Both the position numbers and the translations under genes were made by a program. The notes below the pieces were generated by a model. It ran no database searches, had not been told where the DNA came from, and saw only the letters and a program-made list of their open reading frames with translations. DNA of 10,733 nucleotides from an uncultured bacterium. GTDB taxonomy: Bacteria; Bacillota; Clostridia; Oscillospirales; Ruminococcaceae. This document shows, in pieces, positions 6,420-10,733 of the stretch (position 1 is its first letter; every line of letters starts with the position of its first letter). The stretch lies in assembly GCA_905215595.1 (NCBI GenBank), contig CAJMQZ010000067.1, positions 1-10,733 of the forward strand. The letters are read 5' to 3'.

Positions 6420-6471
6420 GTTGCCATAGAGAACAGCGCGATGAAGGCTGTGAAACGAAAATATGGAAGCA

Positions 6472-6477
6472 GGGAGG
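6472..6477 (+). promoter_or_regulatory. Ribosome binding site fixing the ohyA start at 6485
   Basis: GGGAGG lies 7 bases before ATG 6485. The frame is open 53 codons further upstream (to 6326), but that extension would run through the promoter and does not resemble the family N-terminus. Confidence 0.85.
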
Positions 6478-6484
6478 CTTTTTT

Positions 6485-8257
6485 ATGTACTATTCCAGTG
6501 GCAATTATGAGGCTTTTGCACATCCCAAAAAGCCGGAGGGCGTGGATCATAAATCCGCTTATATCATCGGCTCCGGTCTGGCAGCCCTGACCGCTGCCTG
6601 CTATCTGGTGCGCGACGGCCAGATGAAGGGCGAGCACGTCCATGTGTTTGAAAAGAACGCACTGGCCGGCGGTGCCTGCGATGGCTACAAGTACGATATC
6701 GGCTATGTGATGCGCGGCGGCCGCGAGATGGACAACCACTTCGAAGTTATGTGGGATCTGCTGCACTCCATCCCCTCTCTGGAGACCGAGGGTGCCAGCG
6801 TGCTGGACGAGTATTACTGGCTGAACAAGGAGGACCCCAACTTCTCCTTGTGCCGTGCCACCGTCAACCGCGGTGAGGATGCCCACACCGATGGCAAATT
6901 CGGCCTGTCCGATAAGGGCGCCATGGAGATCATGAAGCTGTTCTTTACCCCGGACGAGCAGCTGCAGGATAAAAAGATCACCGATTTCTTCGATGACGAG
7001 GTGCTCAACTCCAACTTCTGGATGTACTGGCGCACCATGTTCGCCTTCGAGAACTGGCACAGTGCTTTGGAGATGAAGCTGTACCTCAAACGCTATATCC
7101 ACCACATCGGCGGTCTGCCGGACTTTACCGCCCTGCGCTTTACCCGCTATAATCAGTACGAGTCCATCATCCTGCCCATGGTGCGCTATCTGGAAGGCTT
7201 TGGCGTGCAGTTCCACTACAACACCAAGGTCACGGATGTGAAGTTCGATATCCAGAAGGGCCGCAAGCTGGCAAGCTCTGTCACCGTGGAGCACGAGGGC
7301 GAGACCACCAACATTGATCTGACCGAGAACGATCTGCTGTTCATCACCAACGGCGGCTGCGTGGAAAGCTGCACTGTGGGTGCACAGGATAAGGCCACCG
7401 GCTTTGACCCCACCATCCAGCCCGGCAACGGCTGGGATCTGTGGAAGAAGATCGCCGCACAGGACCCCTCCTTCGGTCACCCGGAAAAGTTCTGCTCCGA
7501 GCCGGAGCTGAGCAACTGGGAGAGCGCCACCATCACCACGCTGGACGACAAGATCCCTCAGTATATCCGCAAGATCTGCAAGCGCGACCCCTTCAGCGGC
7601 CATACCGTCACCGGCGGCATCGTCACCGTCAAGGACTCCAGCTGGCTGCTCAGCTGGACGCTGAACCGTCAGCAGCAGTTCAAGGATCAGCCCAAGAATC
7701 AGCTGTGCGTCTGGGTGTACGGCCTGTTCAGCGATAAGCCCGGCGATTACGTCAAGAAGCCCATGCGCGACTGCACCGGCCGCGAGATCTGCATGGAGTG
7801 GCTGTATCACATCGGCGTGCCGGAGGATCAGATCGCGGAGCTGGCAGAGCACAGCGCCAATACCGTGCCTGTGATGATGCCCTATATTGACGCTTTCTTT
7901 ATGCCCCGTGCCATGGGCGACCGCCCCGATATCGTGCCCGAGGGTGCGGTGAACTTTGCCTTCCTCGGCCAATTTGCCGAGACCGCCCGCGACACCATCT
8001 TCACCACCGAGTACTCCATGCGCACCGGTATGGAAGCTGTGTACACCCTGCTGAACATCGACCGCGGCGTGCCCGAGGTCTGGGGCAGCACCTACGATGT
8101 GCGCGCCCTGATCGATGCCACCGTGAAGCTGCGCGACGGCAAAAAGATCACCGACATGGATCTGCCGCTGATCCCGCGTCTGGCTCTGAAGGAGGCCCTG
8201 AAGAAGATCGAGGGCACCGACCTTGAGAAGTTCCTCAAGGAGTATCACGCCATCTGA
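6485..8257 (+). CDS. ohyA: Oleate hydratase (myosin-cross-reactive antigen family)
   Basis: This FAD-dependent, non-redox enzyme adds water to cis-9 unsaturated fatty acids, for example oleate to 10-hydroxystearate. It acts at the inner face of the membrane and detoxifies free fatty acids met in the gut. At 590 residues it matches the family (about 590) and opens MYYSSGNYEAFA, the usual N-terminus. Visible sites are the Rossmann GSGLAA (29-34), E56 at the end of the second beta strand (HVHVFE), and the catalytic loop RGGREMDNHFE (77-87), in which E81 corresponds to the essential glutamate. Y200 in EMKLYLKRY corresponds to the second catalytic residue of characterised enzymes such as S. aureus OhyA. 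NFAFLGQFAE (490-499) is the conserved C-terminal FAD contact. All key residues are present, so it should be active. It stands alone, with its own promoter and a terminator on each side. Confidence 0.96.
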   Translation: MYYSSGNYEAFAHPKKPEGVDHKSAYIIGSGLAALTAACYLVRDGQMKGEHVHVFEKNALAGGACDGYKYDIGYVMRGGREMDNHFEVMWDLLHSIPSLETEGASVLDEYYWLNKEDPNFSLCRATVNRGEDAHTDGKFGLSDKGAMEIMKLFFTPDEQLQDKKITDFFDDEVLNSNFWMYWRTMFAFENWHSALEMKLYLKRYIHHIGGLPDFTALRFTRYNQYESIILPMVRYLEGFGVQFHYNTKVTDVKFDIQKGRKLASSVTVEHEGETTNIDLTENDLLFITNGGCVESCTVGAQDKATGFDPTIQPGNGWDLWKKIAAQDPSFGHPEKFCSEPELSNWESATITTLDDKIPQYIRKICKRDPFSGHTVTGGIVTVKDSSWLLSWTLNRQQQFKDQPKNQLCVWVYGLFSDKPGDYVKKPMRDCTGREICMEWLYHIGVPEDQIAELAEHSANTVPVMMPYIDAFFMPRAMGDRPDIVPEGAVNFAFLGQFAETARDTIFTTEYSMRTGMEAVYTLLNIDRGVPEVWGSTYDVRALIDATVKLRDGKKITDMDLPLIPRLALKEALKKIEGTDLEKFLKEYHAI

Positions 8258-8304
8258 TATTTTCCTCTCCTCCGATAGACCCGGCAACAGGTCAACACCC
8301 CCCT

Positions 8305-8354
8305 AAAAAAGACCTCTCCGCTGCTCTGCGACAGGGCACGGGGAGGCCTTTTTT
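8305..8354. terminator. Terminator after ohyA (likely bidirectional)
   Basis: An A-run plus GACCTCTCCG (8305-8320) pairs with CGGGGAGGCC plus a T6 run (8339-8354). The stem has one G-U pair and one mismatch, with a loop of about 18 bases. The stem is flanked by A6 on the left and T6 on the right, so it could work on either strand, but only the plus-strand ohyA transcript obviously needs it. Confidence 0.85.
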
Positions 8355-8429
8355 GTGCAAAAAAGATACAATGTGCGGCAAAACGGATCGAAACGTGAAA
8401 ATAATTTGTACCAAAAGAATGATTTTGGC

Positions 8430-8458
8430 TTGTTTGCAGCGGCGTTCTGTGCTATGCT
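8430..8458 (+). promoter_or_regulatory. Promoter of the 5'-nucleotidase gene
   Basis: TTGTTT (8430-8435) and TATGCT (8453-8458) are spaced 17 bases apart, with TGC (8450-8452) making an extended -10. Transcription would start near 8465. The leader of about 70 bases contains a 7-bp hairpin, GGGCAGG/CCTGCCC (8472-8478 with 8488-8494), not followed by Ts. A small palindrome TTTG-TAC-CAAA (8405-8415) lies upstream of the -35 element. Confidence 0.55.
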
Positions 8459-8516
8459 AGAGCTATTGAAAGGGCAGGAGGAAAGAGCCTGCCCCAAATG
8501 CGATACGCCAAAAATA

Positions 8517-8525
8517 AAAGGAGGT
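8517..8525 (+). promoter_or_regulatory. Ribosome binding site fixing a GTG start at 8535
   Basis: AAAGGAGGT, a near-perfect anti-16S match, ends 9 bases before GTG 8535. The frame is open 60 codons further upstream to ATG 8355, but that start lies before the promoter and would bury the signal peptide, so GTG is chosen. Confidence 0.85.
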
Positions 8526-8534
8526 CGTTTTCCT

Positions 8535-10295
8535 GTGAAACAACTTATTCCCCGTCGCAGCTTTTTAAAGGCTGCTGGTGTGACCGCTGCCGCTGCATCC
8601 ATGGCCATCGGTGCGCCTGCCGCATCGGCCTGCTGGTTTGGTGATAAGTCTGACGTCACCATCCTGTACACCAACGATGTCCATACCTACATCGACAAAC
8701 AGAGCCCCAAGCTGACCTACGCCGCCATTGCCGACCTGAAGCAGAGCTATCAGAACGCCGGTAAGGACGTGCTGCTGGTGGACGCAGGCGACCATGTGCA
8801 GGGCACCGCCTACGGCTCCATGGACGAGGGTGCCTCCATCATCAAGCTGATGAACGCTGCCGGTTACGATGTCGCCACCCCCGGCAACCACGAGTTCGAC
8901 TACGGCATGGACCGCGCCAAGGCCATCATGAAGGAAGCGGACTTCCCGTACCTGTCCTGCAACTGGGTAGACCTGCGCACTACGCTGCGGGTGCTGCCCT
9001 CCGTCAAGGTGTTCGTGCGCGGCGGCAGACGCATCGCCTTTGTGGGCGTGACCACCCCCGAGACCTTTACCAAGTCCACCCCGGCCTACTTTATGGATAA
9101 GGCACAGCGCAAGTACATCTACGATATTCAGGGCGGCGAGGACGGCAAAAAGCTCTATGACGCCGTGCAGAAGGCCATTGATAAGGCAAAGCTTCTGGCA
9201 GATGTGGTCATCGGTCTGGGCCATCTGGGCGTAGACCCCTCTTCCTCTCCGTGGACCAGTGAGGAAGTCATTGCCCACACCAGCGGCTTTGACGCCTTTA
9301 TCGACGGTCACTCCCATACCGTAATGGAGAACAAGCAGGTGCAGGATGCTTCCGGCAAGGCTGTCACCCTGACCCAGACCGGTTCTTACTTTGCCAACGT
9401 TGGCGAGATGACCATCGCTGCGGACGGCACTATTACCACCAAACTCATCCCCACCCACGAGGGCATGGACGCAGGCATCGCCGCCATGCAGACTGGCTGG
9501 GTGAACACCGTGGACGATATGCTGGGCGAGAAGATCGCTGTGGGCGACAGCGATTTCTACGTCTCTGACCCCGCCACCGGCAAGCGCCGCATCCGCTCTG
9601 CCGAGACCAACCTCGGCGACTTTGTGGCTGACGGCATCTACACCTACTTCAACGAGGTGGAAAAACTGCACTGTGATCTGGCCATCATGAACGGCGGCGG
9701 CATCCGCGCCGATGTGCCCGCAGGCGACTGGACCTTCAAGACCTGCAAGCAGGTCAGCCCCTTTGGCAACGTGGCCTGCCTGATGTCGGTCACCGGCAAG
9801 CAGATCCAGGACGCATTGGAATTTGCAGCTCGCTTTGCAGGCGAGGGCGGCAAGGAGAATGGCGGCTTCCTGCAGGTGGCCGGTGCTACCTACGAGATCC
9901 ACACCGATATCCCCAACACCGTGCAGACCGACGAGAAGAATGTCTGGATCGGCAGTGCCACCGGCACCCCGCGTGTGCAGAACGTGAAGATCTACGATAA
10001 GGCCTCCGGCAGCTATCTGCCGCTGGACCCGGGCGCTACTTACGCACTGGCCGGCATGAACTACACCCTGCGCAATCTGGGCGATGGCTTTGCCATGTTT
10101 GACGGCGCAGAGCTGATCAAGGACTATGTGTCCGAGGATTATCTGGTGATGTCTACCTACGCTATGATCTTTGACGGCGCAGATGCTGCGGGTCTGCCGC
10201 ACCTGTCCAGCGCCAACAGCCCGCTGGCCGCTTACCCCGGCTACCTGCTCAATTACGAGCAGCCCTACGGCGCAGGCCGCATCACCATTCTGTAA
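8535..10295 (+). CDS. Secreted 5'-nucleotidase / metallophosphoesterase (UshA/YfkN-like)
   Basis: This is a predicted extracytoplasmic di-metal phosphoesterase that removes phosphate from nucleotides or related esters for nucleoside and phosphate scavenging. It is 586 residues from GTG 8535. The N-terminus has a twin-arginine-like signal, PRRSFLK (6-12), then an Ala-rich hydrophobic stretch and ASAC (30-33), which could be a signal peptidase site or a weak lipobox. Metallophosphatase motifs follow: TNDVH with D48 and H50, DAGDH with D86, GNHEFD with N118 and H119, GLGH with H230, and GHSH with H259 and H261. The 5'-nucleotidase C-terminal domain (about 335-560) shows TNLGDFVADGIY and MNGGGIRAD (385-393), the substrate-binding region. 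No cell-wall LPxTG anchor or surface repeats follow, so it is released or lipid-anchored. It is a single-gene unit with its own promoter and terminator. The exact substrate (UDP-sugar, AMP, 2',3'-cyclic nucleotide) cannot be set from sequence. Confidence 0.92.
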   Translation: MKQLIPRRSFLKAAGVTAAAASMAIGAPAASACWFGDKSDVTILYTNDVHTYIDKQSPKLTYAAIADLKQSYQNAGKDVLLVDAGDHVQGTAYGSMDEGASIIKLMNAAGYDVATPGNHEFDYGMDRAKAIMKEADFPYLSCNWVDLRTTLRVLPSVKVFVRGGRRIAFVGVTTPETFTKSTPAYFMDKAQRKYIYDIQGGEDGKKLYDAVQKAIDKAKLLADVVIGLGHLGVDPSSSPWTSEEVIAHTSGFDAFIDGHSHTVMENKQVQDASGKAVTLTQTGSYFANVGEMTIAADGTITTKLIPTHEGMDAGIAAMQTGWVNTVDDMLGEKIAVGDSDFYVSDPATGKRRIRSAETNLGDFVADGIYTYFNEVEKLHCDLAIMNGGGIRADVPAGDWTFKTCKQVSPFGNVACLMSVTGKQIQDALEFAARFAGEGGKENGGFLQVAGATYEIHTDIPNTVQTDEKNVWIGSATGTPRVQNVKIYDKASGSYLPLDPGATYALAGMNYTLRNLGDGFAMFDGAELIKDYVSEDYLVMSTYAMIFDGADAAGLPHLSSANSPLAAYPGYLLNYEQPYGAGRITIL

Positions 10296-10336
10296 AAGAA
10301 AGCCCTATCAGGGTAGGTCAACTGTATAGCAAAAAC

Positions 10337-10365
10337 CGGGCAGTCTGCGGGCTGCCCGATTTTTT
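10337..10365. terminator. Terminator after the 5'-nucleotidase (likely bidirectional)
   Basis: CGGGCAG (10337-10343) pairs with CTGCCCG (10352-10358) around an eight-base loop, followed by an A and then T6 (10360-10365). An A5 run on the left would give a T run on the minus strand too. Confidence 0.88.
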
Positions 10366-10379
10366 GTGTGCAGGAAAAC

Positions 10380-10612
10380 ACCCTCAGCCAAAGCCTGACG
10401 GCTTTGCCAGCTCCCGGGGATACCCCCTCAGTCTTTGCTGCGCAAAGCCGGCTCCCCCAAGGGGACGCCTTTTGGTGCTGCCGCAAAGTTTCCTGCCATC
10501 GCTAAAGCCGTCCCCTTGGGGAAGGTGGCTTGACGCGAAGCGGCAAGACGGAAGGGGGTGGCTCCCCCTTCGGGGGAGCTGGCTGCGAACGCAGTGAGCA
10601 GATTGAGGGGGT
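10380..10612. repeat. Composite palindromic repeat element (outer copy)
   Basis: The left end ACCCTCAGCCAAAGCC with the hairpin CAAAGCC/GGCTTTG (10389-10406) closely resembles the left end of the element at 6132. The right end GATTGAGGGGGT (10601-10612), preceded by a hairpin of GCTCCCCC and GGGGGAGC around TTC (about 10561-10579), is the matching inverted terminus. The left arm breaks off near 10415-10421 and a second left end begins at 10422, so the outer element appears split by an inner copy. No coding frame is convincing. The region separates the nucleotidase terminator from the minus-strand tRNA unit. Confidence 0.7.
10422..10559. repeat. Inner palindromic repeat element, about 138 bp
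   Basis: The ends are ACCCCCT (10422-10428) and AGGGGGT (10553-10559). The two arms can be aligned as imperfect inverted repeats for roughly 50-60 bases. They include a perfect 13-bp inverted repeat, CCCCAAGGGGACG (10455-10467) and CGTCCCCTTGGGG (10509-10521), and a small hairpin CTTTGC/GCAAAG (10433-10447). The whole unit could fold into one long cruciform. Its position between the two halves of the outer element suggests a nested insertion. Confidence 0.65.
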
Positions 10613-10650
10613 GGCATGGCAAGAGTGATTCTTGTGGCTCAGAATCATAT

Positions 10651-10687
10651 AAACAGAAAAGCCACCTGAGTTTCCTCAGATGGCTTT
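10651..10687 (-). terminator. Terminator of the minus-strand tRNA
   Basis: Read on the minus strand, a 13-bp stem (10675-10687 with 10658-10670, one G-U pair) closes a GAAA tetraloop and runs into a T-rich tail (TTTTCTGTTT). It begins 4 bases after the tRNA CCA end. Between it and the repeat element (10613-10650) there is only a short GATTCT/AGAATC hairpin (10627-10646) of no clear role. Confidence 0.85.
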
Positions 10688-10691
10688 GTTC

Positions 10692-10733
10692 TGGTTGGGG
10701 ATGAGAGAATCGAACTCCCACAAGTAGAGTCAG
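10692..10733 (-). tRNA. tRNA, 3' part only, probably Gln (anticodon CTG)
   Basis: On the minus strand the sequence ends with an encoded CCA (10692-10694), A73, and the acceptor strand ATCCCCA (10696-10702). Before this is the T-arm GGGAG-TTCGATT-CTCTC, with a standard seven-base loop and a 5-bp stem. Reading back through a four-base variable loop (TTGT) and the anticodon-stem strand TCTAC gives CTG-A-C at the window edge, which fits anticodon CTG with A37. The 5' half, D-arm and the rest of the anticodon loop are outside the window, so the amino acid is inferred and other frames of the anticodon loop are possible. The tRNA itself is well supported. Confidence 0.8.

Noticed and set aside
6401..8287. 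Long minus-strand open frame (over 600 codons) opposite ohyA
   Set aside because: Same cause: a codon-bias shadow. The plus strand has clear family motifs from start to end; the minus frame has none.
6323..8411. The 9-mer AATTTGTAC occurs upstream of both ohyA (6323-6331) and the nucleotidase (8403-8411)
   Set aside because: Only two copies, at different distances from their promoters, in AT-rich intergenic DNA. Chance is a sufficient explanation without more sites.
8498..8534. Short leader frame starting at ATG 8498 before the nucleotidase gene
   Set aside because: AGGAGG at 8476-8481 is too far away (16 bases) and partly held in a hairpin. The frame continues out of phase into the real gene with no sign of a peptide.
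8565..10202. Long minus-strand open frame opposite the 5'-nucleotidase gene
   Set aside because: Shadow of a GC-rich gene with no domain motif; the nucleotidase motifs are all on the plus strand.
10364..10721. Small open frames across the right-hand repeats and tRNA
   Set aside because: They run through inverted repeats and a tRNA gene, on both strands, without ribosome sites.

Overview
The window looks like chromosomal DNA of a GC-rich, anaerobic gut Firmicute. Faecalibacterium or a close Oscillospirales/Ruminococcaceae relative is my best guess. The guess rests on strong AGGAGG-type ribosome sites, TTGnnn/TATAAT-type promoters, GC-rich codon third positions, a class of hydratase and TSCPD genes common in Clostridia, and short palindromic intergenic repeats with CCCTCTCAG/CTGAGAGGG-type ends of a kind I associate with Faecalibacterium. 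The species assignment is inference. No phage, CRISPR, plasmid or transposase gene is visible.

Layout. Positions 1-935 hold the end of a polar amino acid ABC importer: the last 44 codons of the permease, then the complete ATPase. Positions 990-1125 hold a strong promoter followed at once by an intrinsic terminator, and then a MATE-family efflux pump (1126-2487). A second promoter and a GC-rich structured leader (2505-2647) precede a tight three-gene operon: an aconitase-superfamily hydratase of unassigned substrate (2648-4924), a PHP-domain metal-dependent phosphoesterase (4939-5799) and an 87-residue TSCPD-domain protein (5805-6068). The operon ends at a strong terminator. A 178-bp palindromic repeat element follows (6132-6309), then a singly transcribed oleate hydratase gene, ohyA (6485-8257), with its own promoter and terminator. 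Next comes a secreted 5'-nucleotidase-type metallophosphoesterase (8535-10295) with a twin-arginine-like signal peptide. The right end carries a terminator, a composite repeat in which one palindromic element appears to sit inside another (10380-10612), and, on the minus strand, the 3' part of a tRNA (probably Gln, anticodon CTG) with its terminator.

How the genes work together. All protein genes are on the plus strand but form at least five transcription units. They are mostly housekeeping or gut-adaptation functions: amino acid uptake, drug/metabolite efflux, fatty-acid detoxification and extracellular nucleotide scavenging. I see no defence or mobile gene island. The least understood unit is the hydratase-PHP-TSCPD operon. 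The most unusual regulatory arrangement is the promoter-terminator pair ahead of the MATE gene, which reads as an attenuator or a source of a very short RNA. The nested repeat is the clearest sign of past mobile-DNA activity.
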